A DNA stretch of 35,904 bases, taken from Gemmatimonas sp. GTDB lineage: Bacteria > Gemmatimonadota > Gemmatimonadetes > Gemmatimonadales > Gemmatimonadaceae. The translations under genes and the position numbers were made by a program. Within the stretch, counting starts at the first letter, position 1. The number at the start of each line of letters is the position of its first letter. Positions 1 through 8,386 of this stretch are shown in pieces. The notes beneath the pieces are model-generated. The model had not been told where the DNA came from and made no database searches. It saw nothing but the letters and a program-made list of their open reading frames with translations. The stretch lies in assembly GCA_011390935.1 (NCBI GenBank), contig JAABRL010000002.1, positions 1 to 35,904 of the forward strand, read 5' to 3'.

Positions 1-2
1 CT

Positions 3-1565
3 TCGGTCCTCGCCGCGTTCGTGTGTGCGCTGCTGCTCTCCGCGTGCAGTGCAACACGCGCCCCGGTGCCTGCCGTGGCTCCGTCACAGCTTCGATCACC
101 CGTGCGCGTGCTGCTCGTGAACGATGTCTACGTGAGCGATACCCTGCGCGATGGCAGTGGCGGACTCGCGCGCGTTGCCGCCTGGCGTGACTCGGTGGAA
201 GACCACCACGGCGAGCGCGTGCTGCTGCTGTTCGCGGGCGATGGCTTCTCGCCGTCGCTGCTGAGCAAGTGGTACGCGGGCCAGCAGATGGTCGAGGCGT
301 TCAATCGCTCGCGGGTGGACTACGGCACCCTCGGCAATCACGAGTTCGACGTGGATCGTGAACAGTTCACGGCGCGCGTACAGGAGTCGCGCTTTCCGTG
401 GCTGTCGGCCAACTGCGGCTACGGCGATGGCACGCCGTTTCCGAACGTGCGTGGGTGGGACACCCTCACGGTGAGCGGTACACGGATCGGCATCTTCGGC
501 ACCACCGTGCTGGCCGAGTATCGCTCGTGGGTGAAGTGCACCGATCCTGATGTCGCAGCTCGCGCAGCCGTGGACACGCTGCAGTCACTCGGTGTGGACC
601 TGGTGGTGGCGCTCACGCATCAGTTCATCTTTCACGACAGCGCCACGTTGGTGAACGATCCGCGCATCACGCTGCTCATGGGTGGCCATGAACACGACGG
701 CCGACGCTTCGCGCACGACGGGCGTCTGCTGATCAAGGCCGCATCAAACGCGCGCACGGCGGCGTACGTGGAGGCCACACGACGCGACAGTCGCTGGTCG
801 CTGCGCGACACGATCATTCGGCCGGCGCGCGGCTGGGCCGAGCAGCCGGCCACCGCGGAGGTGACAGCTGCATGGCGCGATACCCTGGTGCGTCGCATCG
901 GCACGGACCGCGTGCTCGGCGTGGCACCCGAAGTGATCGATGCCGTCGACAGTACCTCACGTGGAGGCGAGAGTCGCTTCGGCAACATGGTGGCCGATGC
1001 GTATCGCTTCGGCACGAGCGCCGATGTGGCCCTCCTCAACTCCGGCGCCATGCGACTCGACGACCTGCTGGGGCCAGGTCCGATCACCGCGCACGAACTC
1101 GAGTCGGTCTTCCTGTTCGCAGACGAAACGCGCGTTGTGACCGTGCCACTCACGGGCGCGCGGTTGCGCGCGCTGCTCGAACACGGCGTGTCGCAGCGTC
1201 GGCTCGGCACAGGCGCATATCCGCAGGTGAGCGGTGTCCGCTTCACCTTCGATGCGCGGCTGCCGTCGGGCGCTCGTCTCGTCGGTCCGATGTATCGCGC
1301 CGATGGTCGCGAAATCGGTGACGCCGACCGGCTGCGCGTGTCGCTGCCCTCCTTTCCCGCCTGTCGCGGTGGGGACGGCTATGAGATCCCGGAAGCGCTC
1401 GCGGTGTGTCAGGCGTTCGAGGCCGACAATACCGTCGCACCGCGCAGCGCAGCGCTCGTGGTACAGCATGTCGAAGGCATGGGCGGGCGCATCGTGCCTC
1501 CCGCGCTCGGTCGCGTCACGCGTGTTGACCGCGCACCTGCTCCAGCATCGCCGCCAACTCGCTGA
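3..1565 (+). CDS. 5'-nucleotidase/UshA-type metallophosphoesterase lipoprotein (5' end outside window)
   Basis: Probably a periplasmic, lipid-anchored hydrolase of nucleotides or related phosphate esters. The frame is open to the left edge, and the residues before GTG 21 (SVLAAF) extend a hydrophobic signal segment that ends in the lipobox LLLSAC, so the true start lies upstream. Counting from the GTG at 21, the metallophosphatase domain shows GDG (about 73), GNHEFD (105-110), N131, a TH at 199-200 and GGHEHD (221-226). The C-terminal 5'-nucleotidase substrate domain follows, with a conserved-looking FGNMVADAYR and NSGAMR. Oddity: the first metal motif reads NDVYV rather than the usual ND-T-H, so the histidine is a tyrosine; this variant is known in a subgroup of the family. 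The last 50 bp overlap the convergent kinase gene. Confidence 0.85.
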   Translation, partial: SVLAAFVCALLLSACSATRAPVPAVAPSQLRSPVRVLLVNDVYVSDTLRDGSGGLARVAAWRDSVEDHHGERVLLLFAGDGFSPSLLSKWYAGQQMVEAFNRSRVDYGTLGNHEFDVDREQFTARVQESRFPWLSANCGYGDGTPFPNVRGWDTLTVSGTRIGIFGTTVLAEYRSWVKCTDPDVAARAAVDTLQSLGVDLVVALTHQFIFHDSATLVNDPRITLLMGGHEHDGRRFAHDGRLLIKAASNARTAAYVEATRRDSRWSLRDTIIRPARGWAEQPATAEVTAAWRDTLVRRIGTDRVLGVAPEVIDAVDSTSRGGESRFGNMVADAYRFGTSADVALLNSGAMRLDDLLGPGPITAHELESVFLFADETRVVTVPLTGARLRALLEHGVSQRRLGTGAYPQVSGVRFTFDARLPSGARLVGPMYRADGREIGDADRLRVSLPSFPACRGGDGYEIPEALAVCQAFEADNTVAPRSAALVVQHVEGMGGRIVPPALGRVTRVDRAPAPASPPTR

Positions 1566-3318
1566 GTGCGAACGGCTTGCCGAGCACCGGCAGGTCGTCG
1601 GGGCGAGTGGCGTCCGAATCGCCGTAGCCGGTCATGAGCACACACGCGGCGTTGGGCTGCTGACCGCGCATGGCCGACACGAGTCGGTGTCCATCCATAT
1701 GGGGCATCGAGAGATCGGTGAGCAGCACGTCCGCTTCCACGGTGCCGATGGCGGCCAGCGCATCGCGCGCATCGCCAAACGGTATCACGGTATGGCCCAA
1801 CCGTTCGAGCGCGCGCCCGAGCGATGACAGAATCGCGGGCTCGTCGTCCACGAGCAGGATGCGAAGCGGTGCAGGCCGATGCGTCTCGACGGCGGCACCC
1901 ACCGGCGTCGGGGGCGGCATATCGATCGCAGGCAGCACGACGGTGAAGCGCGCCCCTTCGCCGGGCCTCGAGTCCACGGTGATGCGTCCGCCATGTGCCG
2001 TCACGATTCCGTGTACGACGGAGAGGCCGAGTCCGGTGCCCTCTCCCGCGGCCTTGGTCGTGAAGAAGGGCTCGAAGATGCGAGGGAGCACGTCGGTGGG
2101 GACGCCTGGTCCGTCATCGACCACTTCGAGCAGGACCCAGGCCGTAGCGGCGCCCGCTTCCGATGACGGTCGTTCGGTGGCAGGCAGTCGCCGAACCGAG
2201 ACCGTTACGGTGCCGCGTCCACCGGTCGCGTGGGCCGCATTGATCACGAGGTTCATCACGATCTGATGGAGCTGGGCCGGGTCCGCGAGCACGGTGTCCA
2301 CGGCCGCCTCGGCGCGTCCCGCCGCCGGTGCCTCCAGCAATCGCAGCGTCACGTCCCGCGGGAGTGAGGCCTGCAACAGGCGTGTGGCGTCGTGCGCGCT
2401 TTGCCAGAGGGAGACCGGGAGTCGGACACCGTCGGCCCGCCGGCTGAACGCCAGAATCTGCCGCACGAGGCCGGCGGCGCGATCGATGCCCTGGCGCACA
2501 CTCTCGAGGTGCTCGCGCTGTGTGTCCTGCGCCGGACTCTCTCGCGCGAGTTCAAGGTGCCCCAGCATGGCCGCAAGCACGTTGTTGAAGTCGTGCGCAA
2601 TGCCGCCGGCCAGCGTGCCGATCGCTTCCAGCTTCTGTGCCTCCTGCAACGCCGCGGCCCGCGCGGCATCGCGCTCGCGTGATCGGGCGCGCGCGAGCAG
2701 GAGCCAGCCCGTTCCCACCGCCGCCGCCAGCAACAGCAGCGTGAGCACGGTGACCTGCAGCACCACCAGCGCGCTGCGCGCCCGATCGAGCGCGCGCAGC
2801 TGATCGTCGACCGCGGTCTCGAGGGCGTCCGCCAGGCGCTCCGTATCCGCGAAGGCGCTGCGACGGGCCGTTGGCGACGCGCCATTGTGCAGGTAGGGAT
2901 CGAGGGCCAGCAGCGAGGCGCGATACGCGTCGAGCGGCTCACGCAGCGCCGCGTTCAGCAGCGTGTCGACCTGCAATCCCCCGCCTATCGGACGCCCATT
3001 GCGCCAGTCCTCGAGCGCCAGCAACGCCCGGTCCAGCAGCGCGTGTGCCGGGGCGACGCCGAACGCGGGATCGCCCGCCTCGCGGCGGTCGGCCGCCAGA
3101 TAGGCGAGCGCCGTGTGGCGGCGCGCGACCGACAGATGATTGATGGCGGCGACGGCGGTGGTCGTACGATGCCGCGCGTCACGGTCGGACCAGAGCAACA
3201 CTGCGAGCGAGATCGCGCCGCCGCCAAACAGGAGCAGAAGGGGAAGCAGGAGGATGCGCAGCGCGGAGGCACGAGAGGGCGTGCTCCTCGTGCGCGGCAT
3301 CGGTTGCGGGCGCGTCAC
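1516..3318 (-). CDS. Hybrid sensor histidine kinase with C-terminal receiver domain
   Basis: Membrane sensor that would autophosphorylate on histidine and pass phosphate to its own receiver. Numbering is from ATG 3300 (594 aa). TM1 is about 14-37, a helical extracytoplasmic region runs about 40-175 and TM2 is about 177-203. The H-box GGIAHDFNN has H236. The N-box is near 350, the G1 motif DDGPG near 396 and the G2 motif GTGLGLS near 421. The receiver starts about 480 with ILLVDDEP, phosphoacceptor D529 and K575. The layout resembles CckA-type kinases. The alternative GTG at 3318 overlaps the TGA of the upstream binding-protein gene as GTGA, so I used it for translational coupling; neither start has a clear Shine-Dalgarno. 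No separate response regulator or Hpt gene is adjacent. Confidence 0.88.
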   Translation of the reverse strand: MTRPQPMPRTRSTPSRASALRILLLPLLLLFGGGAISLAVLLWSDRDARHRTTTAVAAINHLSVARRHTALAYLAADRREAGDPAFGVAPAHALLDRALLALEDWRNGRPIGGGLQVDTLLNAALREPLDAYRASLLALDPYLHNGASPTARRSAFADTERLADALETAVDDQLRALDRARSALVVLQVTVLTLLLLAAAVGTGWLLLARARSRERDAARAAALQEAQKLEAIGTLAGGIAHDFNNVLAAMLGHLELARESPAQDTQREHLESVRQGIDRAAGLVRQILAFSRRADGVRLPVSLWQSAHDATRLLQASLPRDVTLRLLEAPAAGRAEAAVDTVLADPAQLHQIVMNLVINAAHATGGRGTVTVSVRRLPATERPSSEAGAATAWVLLEVVDDGPGVPTDVLPRIFEPFFTTKAAGEGTGLGLSVVHGIVTAHGGRITVDSRPGEGARFTVVLPAIDMPPPTPVGAAVETHRPAPLRILLVDDEPAILSSLGRALERLGHTVIPFGDARDALAAIGTVEADVLLTDLSMPHMDGHRLVSAMRGQQPNAACVLMTGYGDSDATRPDDLPVLGKPFALSELAAMLEQVRGQHA

Positions 3319-4151
3319 GGGGTGGGTGTGGTGAAGCCGAAACGCTGTCGGAGCGAGTCGCACGCACCCGTTGCGCACACCGCGGCCAATGCCTGGTCGA
3401 GGGCCGCGTGCAGTGACGAGTCGGCGTGCCGCGTCGCGAAGGCGGGACGACCGGTCCGTTCGGTCACCTCGGCGTCGGGGTCGCGCAGGGCGCGCACGCG
3501 CCCGACGCGCAGCGACTCCAGCCACCGCACCGAGGGCTCGCTCAAGGCGAACGCCGTGATCTCGCCCGACTCGAGCGCGGCCACCGCCGAACTGACATCG
3601 GGGAACGCCACCACCGCCGAGTCGGCATACCCGAGCCGCTGCGCATCCGCACCCTCCACGGCACCAGCGACCACGCCGAGGCGAGCGCCGCGCTGCTGCA
3701 TGACGGCGGAGCGGAACGCCGACGGGCCGATCGCCAGCGCCGGATCATCGGCACGCACCAGCAGGGCGGGCTCGGCGGACGCGATCGCGCTGGTGAATCG
3801 CGCACGTTGTGCACGCTCAGGTGTGATGAACAGTCCGGCGCCTACCACATCGAACAGCTGCGCCTCCAATCCGGGGAGGAGCCGGTCGAACTCGACCAGG
3901 ATGAAGCGCACTTCGGCGATGCCGGCGGCTGCCGCCACGCGTCTGAGCAGCTCGGGGGCCAGACCGGTCACATCGCCATCGTCGGTGGAGAACGCGTACG
4001 GCGCTTCCTGTGCGTAGCCCACGCGCAGCACGCCGTCCGCGCGGACGCGCGCAAGGATGTCTGGGCGATCCGATGGGGCACAGGCCGAGGCGGTGACTCC
4101 GGCAAGCAGCAGCATGACACCCGGGACGACGGCGCTGATCCTGCGTGACAT
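3315..4151 (-). CDS. Periplasmic solute-binding lipoprotein (SBP family 3, amino-acid type)
   Basis: Predicted to bind a small polar solute outside the cytoplasmic membrane. From ATG 4151 it has a 24-residue signal ending in the lipobox ASAC. The mature protein opens with the family 3 pattern: a DGVLRVGY strand, then PYAF, the GLAPELLRRVA helix and a FDRLLPGLEAQLFDVV segment. The AGLFITPERA stretch matches the usual 'm.iT.eR' lid motif. Two cysteines near the C-terminus (CATGAC) could form a disulfide. There is no permease or ATPase gene beside it; instead it is coupled by a GTGA overlap to the hybrid kinase, so a sensory role is more likely than transport. Longer in-frame starts exist at 4181 and 4241, but they would bury the signal peptide. 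Confidence 0.82.
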   Translation of the reverse strand: MSRRISAVVPGVMLLLAGVTASACAPSDRPDILARVRADGVLRVGYAQEAPYAFSTDDGDVTGLAPELLRRVAAAAGIAEVRFILVEFDRLLPGLEAQLFDVVGAGLFITPERAQRARFTSAIASAEPALLVRADDPALAIGPSAFRSAVMQQRGARLGVVAGAVEGADAQRLGYADSAVVAFPDVSSAVAALESGEITAFALSEPSVRWLESLRVGRVRALRDPDAEVTERTGRPAFATRHADSSLHAALDQALAAVCATGACDSLRQRFGFTTPTP

Positions 4152-4224
4152 GAAGCGGGCGTGAATGGCGAAGCGGGGCATCGGCACCAGGATAATGAGC
4201 GTCTCGAGCGACCGGTAAGTTCCG

Positions 4225-4270
4225 GCGCAGCACATCGTCACGCAAGCGACGGCCTACCGGCGTGCTGCGC
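4225..4270. repeat. Inverted repeat / possible folded leader between divergent units
   Basis: Nine-base arms GCGCAGCAC (4225-4233) and GTGCTGCGC (4262-4270) are perfectly complementary. Between them a CGTC/GACG pair can form inside. The CCGGTA just upstream of the left arm can also pair with TACCGG near the right arm, giving two competing folds. It lies in the 5' region of the binding-protein/kinase unit (minus strand) and opposite the SDR unit (plus strand). It could be an operator, a folded RNA leader or chance in GC-rich DNA. Confidence 0.35.
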
Positions 4271-4413
4271 AACCGCTTGTGCGCGGAGCGAGGGCATCGT
4301 AGCGTAACGCAGTCGTCTTTCCACGCCGCACGCGCGACGATGGTGACGTGCCGTCGTGCGATGTCGTGACGTCGGCTCTGGATGGCGCCACGACCTACAG
4401 CCGGAGCGTCTGC

Positions 4414-5211
4414 GTGACCACGCACGAACCCGTCACTCCCCGCGATGCCGATGCCATCGCGCGCCTGCGACTCGATCACAAGGTCGCCATCGTCACCGGT
4501 GGCACACGCGGCATCGGCTTTGCCACGGCTACCACGCTCGCACGGGCTGGCGCGCGTGTGGTAATCTCGAGCCGCAAGGCGGAGCATGTGGACGCGGCCG
4601 TCGCCGCGCTGCGACACGATGGACTCGAGGTCACCGGCGTCGTGGCACACATGGGGCAGATGGACGATGTGCGCGGCCTCGCGGCACGCACGGTCGAGGC
4701 CTACGACGGCATTGATATCATCATCAACAACGCGGCCACCAACCCGGTGTTTGGTCCGTTGCAGCAGCAGGGCGAGGACGTGTTCGCCAAGATCATGTCG
4801 GTGAACGTGCTCGGCGCGCTCGAGTTGTGTCGTGCCTCGCACTCCGTAATGCAGGGGCGTGGCGGCGGATCGATCGTGAACATCTCCTCGATCGGTGGCA
4901 TCTCGCCGGAGCCCGGGCTGGGGCTGTACTCGGTGAGCAAGGCGGCGCTCATCTCGCTCACCAAGGTGATGGCGCAGGAGTGGGGCGCCGATGGCATTCG
5001 CGCAAATGTGGTGTGTCCGGGTCTCGTGAAGACACGGTTCAGTCAGGTGTTGTGGGACGATCCGATGGTACACACCATCGCCGAGCGACAGCCGATCGGA
5101 CGCATTGGCACGCCGGACGACATTGCCGGACTCGTGTTGTTTCTCGCCAGCGAAGCGTCCGCGTTCTGCACGGGCGGCGTGTATATGGCCGACGGCGGAT
5201 ACCTCGTGTGA
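4414..5211 (+). CDS. SDR-family dehydrogenase/reductase (LvaD-like by context)
   Basis: Classical short-chain dehydrogenase of 265 aa acting on a hydroxy/keto group with NAD(P)(H). The cofactor motif TGGTRGIG is at 28-35, NNAAT at 105-109, the catalytic serine pair at 158-159, and Y172/K176 in YSVSK. The C-terminal end has the usual VYMADGGY. I chose GTG 4414 because GGAG stands 7 nt upstream; the longer frame back to 4348 adds an unstructured N-terminus. The stop TGA (5209-5211) overlaps the next gene's GTG (5208). With the downstream acyl-CoA dehydrogenase and kinase, it may interconvert 4-keto- and 4-hydroxyacyl-CoA as LvaD does in levulinate catabolism. A FabG-like or DHRS4-like role cannot be excluded by sequence alone. 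Confidence 0.88.
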   Translation: MTTHEPVTPRDADAIARLRLDHKVAIVTGGTRGIGFATATTLARAGARVVISSRKAEHVDAAVAALRHDGLEVTGVVAHMGQMDDVRGLAARTVEAYDGIDIIINNAATNPVFGPLQQQGEDVFAKIMSVNVLGALELCRASHSVMQGRGGGSIVNISSIGGISPEPGLGLYSVSKAALISLTKVMAQEWGADGIRANVVCPGLVKTRFSQVLWDDPMVHTIAERQPIGRIGTPDDIAGLVLFLASEASAFCTGGVYMADGGYLV

Positions 5212-6389
5212 CCACAGACGCCCTGCTCGACACGGCGCGCGATTTCGTGCGCGACGTGCTGATTCCGCAGGAAGCCACGCTGCTGCGCGCGTCGTGGACT
5301 GAGGTCGAGCCGCAGCTCGAGAGGTTGCGCGCCGCGGCACGCGAACGCGGATTGTGGGCGCCGTTTCTGCCCGCGTCGCTTGGGGGACGAGGGCTGCCGC
5401 TCGAACGATTTGCGCGCCTGTCCGAAGTGCTCGGCGCGACCCCGTTCGGGCACTACGCGTGCAACTGCCAGGCCCCCGATGTAGGCAACATGGAGCTGTT
5501 GCATCTGTTCGGCACGCCCGAGCAGCAGGCCGAGTGGCTCTCGCCGCTGGCGGCGGGACGCATACGCAGCTGCTTCGCCATGACGGAGCCGGAGCATGCC
5601 GGCTCCAACCCCACGCAGCTCTCCACGCGTGCAGTGCGCGAGGGGGACGAGTACGTGATCACCGGACACAAGTGGTTCACCTCGAGCGCGGAGGGTGCGG
5701 CGTTTGCGATCGTGATGGCGGTGACCACCCCCGATGCCCCGCCACATGCACGCGCATCGCAGATCATCGTACCGCTGCCCACACCGGGGTACACGCTCGT
5801 ACGCAACATCTCGGTGATGGGCGAGCCGGGCGGTGGGTGGGCGAGTCACGCCGAGATCACGTTCGATGGCGTGCGCGTGCCGGTGACGAATCGACTCGGC
5901 GACGAGGGCGCCGGCTTCGCGCTGGCGCAGGAGCGGCTCGGCCCCGGACGCATTCATCACTGCATGCGCTGGATCGGCATCTGCGAGCGCGCGTTCACGC
6001 TGATGTGCCGCTACGCGTTGTCACGTGAACTCACACCTGGACACCCGCTCGCCGAACAGCAGCAGGTGCAGTTCTGGATCGCGGAGTCACGCATCGAGAT
6101 CCATGCGGCGCGGCTCATGGTGCTCGACGCCGCGGCACGCATCTCGCGCGAGGGACAGCGTGCGGCGCGCGAAGAGATTGCGTACATCAAGGTGTTCGTG
6201 GCGCACACGCTGCACCGCGTGCTCGACCGCGCGCTCCAGGTGCACGGGGCGCTCGGCATGACCGATGACACGCCGATCGCCTGGTGGTATCGCCATGAAC
6301 GTGCCGCTCGCATTTATGATGGCGCCGATGAAGTGCACAAGACGGTGATCGCGCGGCGTGCCCTCGCAGCGTATCGGGTACCGGCGTGA
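5208..6389 (+). CDS. Acyl-CoA dehydrogenase, ACAD10/11-like (LvaC-like by context)
   Basis: Flavin enzyme of 393 aa. The N-terminal helical domain spans about 1-120. The FAD/substrate motif CFAMTEPEHAGSNPT lies near 122-136, GHKWFTSS at 153-160 and a beta-domain to about 230. The C-terminal helical domain ends with YDGADEVHKTVIARR, where D371 sits where medium-chain dehydrogenases carry the catalytic glutamate; Asp here is a feature of the ACAD10/11 group. In that group the enzyme works with a kinase domain to move a 4-hydroxyl to the 3-position through a 4-phosphoacyl-CoA. The kinase here is the next gene. Start GTG 5208 and the stop at 6387-6389 both lie in GTGA overlaps, so the three genes are translationally coupled. 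Confidence 0.9.
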   Translation: MTTDALLDTARDFVRDVLIPQEATLLRASWTEVEPQLERLRAAARERGLWAPFLPASLGGRGLPLERFARLSEVLGATPFGHYACNCQAPDVGNMELLHLFGTPEQQAEWLSPLAAGRIRSCFAMTEPEHAGSNPTQLSTRAVREGDEYVITGHKWFTSSAEGAAFAIVMAVTTPDAPPHARASQIIVPLPTPGYTLVRNISVMGEPGGGWASHAEITFDGVRVPVTNRLGDEGAGFALAQERLGPGRIHHCMRWIGICERAFTLMCRYALSRELTPGHPLAEQQQVQFWIAESRIEIHAARLMVLDAAARISREGQRAAREEIAYIKVFVAHTLHRVLDRALQVHGALGMTDDTPIAWWYRHERAARIYDGADEVHKTVIARRALAAYRVPA

Positions 6390-7483
6390 GCGAGCGCGTG
6401 GGCGGACCGCGCGACACGGTGCCGGTGCGCCCGGGCGATGTGCTCGATGCGGCGTCGCTGGTGGTGTGGTTGCAGGCGCATGCGCCGGCGCTGCTCGACA
6501 GCCGCAGTGCGCCGATCACGATGCAACAGTTTGGCGGCGGGTTTTCGAACCTCACGTATCTCGTGGACGGAGGATCGGCGCCGTTTGTGTTGCGACGCCC
6601 TCCGCACGGCGTAGCAGGCGGTATCGCCCACGACGTGTTGCGCGAAAGTCGCGTGTTGTCGGCGATGCGTGCCGCGGGCGTTCCCGTGCCGCGCGTGCTT
6701 GCCACGTGCGACGACGCGACGGTGCTCGGTGCGCCCTTCTTTCTGATGGAGTACGTGGACGGTGTGATCCTGCGACACGCACCACCCCCCGAGATCGCGT
6801 TCGATGAGCCGGTCGCGGCGGGGGTGGCGCAGATGTTCGTCCGGCAGATGGCGTCGCTGCACGCGCTCGATGTGCACGCAATGGGACTGACGGCGCTCGG
6901 TCGCGGTGGTGGATATGTCGCGCGGCAGATCGACGGATGGAACCGACGCTGGCTGCAGTCGCGAACGCACGATGTGCCATCGATCGATCGTGTGGGCGAG
7001 TGGCTGGCCGCGAACCAGCCGGCCGACGCGGGGGTGTCACTGCTGCACAATGACTTCAAGTACGACAACCTGGTGCTCGATCCGAGCAACCTCACGCACG
7101 TGCGCGCGATTCTCGACTGGGAGATGGCCACGGTGGGCTGTCCGCTCATGGATCTGGGTACATCGCTCGCCTATTGGGTGGAGGCCGACGATCCGCCGCT
7201 GCTCCGGGCGCTCGGCCTTGGTGTCACTGCCTTGCCGGGGAGTCCGACGCGCACCGAGCTTGTCCGCATGTACGAAGACGCGAGCGGCCGGTCCGTCGAG
7301 CACCCGGTGTTCTTTTTTTCCTACGGGGTGTTCAAGCTCGCCGTGGTCGCCCAGCAGATCTTCGCCCGCTACGAGCGCGGGCTTGCGCAGGATCCGAGAT
7401 TCGCGCGGCTGGGCGAGGCGGTGGCCGCGTTGGGAGCCTTGGCCGAGCGCGCGCTGGAAACCGGAGCGATCGGTCGCGGGTAG
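6386..7483 (+). CDS. Phosphotransferase-family kinase (APH fold), LvaA/ACAD10-11 kinase-like
   Basis: APH-fold kinase of 365 aa, predicted to phosphorylate a hydroxyacyl-CoA rather than an antibiotic. The glycine-rich loop FGGGFSN is near 49-55, VLRRPP near 68-73, and the Brenner-type catalytic motif LLHNDFKYDNLVLD has H221, D223 and N228. The metal-binding ILDWEMATVGCPLMDLG follows with D244. These are typical of the family found fused to or beside ACAD10/11-type dehydrogenases. The GTG start overlaps the previous stop. The last gene of the trio; no LvaB-like small partner gene follows, because the next 270 bp are non-coding. General annotation as 'aminoglycoside phosphotransferase' would be misleading. 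Confidence 0.88.
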   Translation: MSERVGGPRDTVPVRPGDVLDAASLVVWLQAHAPALLDSRSAPITMQQFGGGFSNLTYLVDGGSAPFVLRRPPHGVAGGIAHDVLRESRVLSAMRAAGVPVPRVLATCDDATVLGAPFFLMEYVDGVILRHAPPPEIAFDEPVAAGVAQMFVRQMASLHALDVHAMGLTALGRGGGYVARQIDGWNRRWLQSRTHDVPSIDRVGEWLAANQPADAGVSLLHNDFKYDNLVLDPSNLTHVRAILDWEMATVGCPLMDLGTSLAYWVEADDPPLLRALGLGVTALPGSPTRTELVRMYEDASGRSVEHPVFFFSYGVFKLAVVAQQIFARYERGLAQDPRFARLGEAVAALGALAERALETGAIGRG

Positions 7484-7756
7484 CATGGGGCCCGGATGGA
7501 CGCTTCGGTGTTCGTTCACGTCTCCAGATTCGGCGACCCAGCGACGCGGCGAGTGTCCCCGCGAGCATGGGGAGCGCGCCCGGGGGCGAAATCGCCGTGG
7601 ACGCCGTTCTCGGATCCTTGCGAAATCGCGACAGCGGGGAACTTCCTGACAGATCGCGTGTCACACGAGGATTGCAGATTCCAGCGGGCGCGCCCATCGT
7701 GAATCAACGGCCATTGGGCCGGCGCGCCTCCCTCCTCCCCCTCCCCGGAGACTCCC
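7484..7756 (+). promoter_or_regulatory. Intergenic region with a possible ECF-sigma-type promoter
   Basis: I see no gene in this stretch; a 68-residue frame at 7496-7702 has no recognisable features. GGAACTT at 7638-7644 is followed at ECF-like distance by CGTGTCA (7657-7663), a plausible extracytoplasmic-function sigma promoter for the lipoprotein gene starting at 7757. The -10 match is imperfect. A pyrimidine-rich tract and CCGGAG just before the ATG supply a ribosome-binding site. Confidence 0.3.
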
Positions 7757-8305
7757 ATGCTGCAGACTCGCTCTTTCGTCCTGCCCATCACCCTCGGCGC
7801 GTCCATGCTGCTCGCGGCATGCGGCGGCGGATCGGACACGGCCTCCGACGCGCCGGCTGAAACCACCGCGGACGCGGCGATGACGGTTGACGAAGCACCG
7901 GCCATGGACATGCTGATCAGCTCGCTCACCGGCGCCGCCGAGCGCCCCGAGCCGGTCGATACCAAGGCGCAGGCAGAAGCCACGTACATGGTGTATGCCG
8001 ACAGCATCGGCTACGTGCTCAACGCGCTCGACCTGAACGGCGCCACGGCCGTACACATTCATCGTGGCGGCGCGGAAGAGGCCGGACCGGTGATGGCGAC
8101 ACTGTTCACCAGCGCAGACGGTACCGATTTCGCGAACGGCACGCTGGCCATGGGCACGATCACGCGCGAGACCGCGCTCGCCGAGGGCGTAACGTTCGAT
8201 GACCTGCGCACGGCGGTGAGCACCGGCGCGGCGTACACGAACGTGCACACCAAGGCCAACCCCAAGGGTGAGCTGCGTGCGCAGACCACGGCATCAATGA
8301 TGTAA
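7757..8305 (+). CDS. CHRD-domain lipoprotein
   Basis: Exported protein of 182 aa. The signal peptide ends at the lipobox LLAAC (cysteine about residue 21), followed by an Ala/Asp/Thr-rich linker to about 50. The CHRD domain then starts with SSLTGAAERPEPV and runs through ATYMVYADSIGYVLNALDL, AVHIHRGGAEEAGPV and a C-terminal YTNVHTKANPKGELRAQ. The two histidine-containing motifs (HIHRG and NVHT..NPKGE) are the hallmark of the domain. CHRD proteins are of poorly known function; in bacteria they are mostly single-domain exported proteins. It stands alone between a possible ECF promoter and a strong hairpin terminator. Confidence 0.88.
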   Translation: MLQTRSFVLPITLGASMLLAACGGGSDTASDAPAETTADAAMTVDEAPAMDMLISSLTGAAERPEPVDTKAQAEATYMVYADSIGYVLNALDLNGATAVHIHRGGAEEAGPVMATLFTSADGTDFANGTLAMGTITRETALAEGVTFDDLRTAVSTGAAYTNVHTKANPKGELRAQTTASMM

Positions 8306-8330
8306 GCACGCCCTCGCGGGCGGTATGCAC

Positions 8331-8364
8331 AACGGGGCGCCGACCAGTGAGTCGGCGCCCCGTT
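8331..8364. terminator. Bidirectional hairpin terminator between CHRD gene and thiolase
   Basis: A perfect 14-bp stem, AACGGGGCGCCGAC (8331-8344) with its complement (8351-8364) around a 6-nt loop. It sits 25 nt after the CHRD stop and 22 nt after the end of the convergent thiolase gene, so it can serve both. The T-tract after it on the plus strand is weak (CTGTTTG). Confidence 0.7.
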
Positions 8365-8386
8365 CTGTTTGCGTCCCGCGCGGTCG

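Noticed and set aside
3817..5340. 507-residue minus-strand frame across the SDR gene
   Set aside because: Overlaps the SDR motifs and the start of the binding-protein gene; Arg/His-rich with no domain.
5043..5960. 305-residue minus-strand frame opposite the acyl-CoA dehydrogenase
   Set aside because: Shadow of a gene with clear motifs.
6386..7483. Aminoglycoside-resistance gene
   Set aside because: The APH fold alone suggests this, but coupling to an ACAD10/11-like dehydrogenase and the family wording favour a metabolic kinase.
7496..7702. 68-residue frame between the kinase and the CHRD gene
   Set aside because: No ribosome-binding site, signal or motif, and it covers the presumed promoter.
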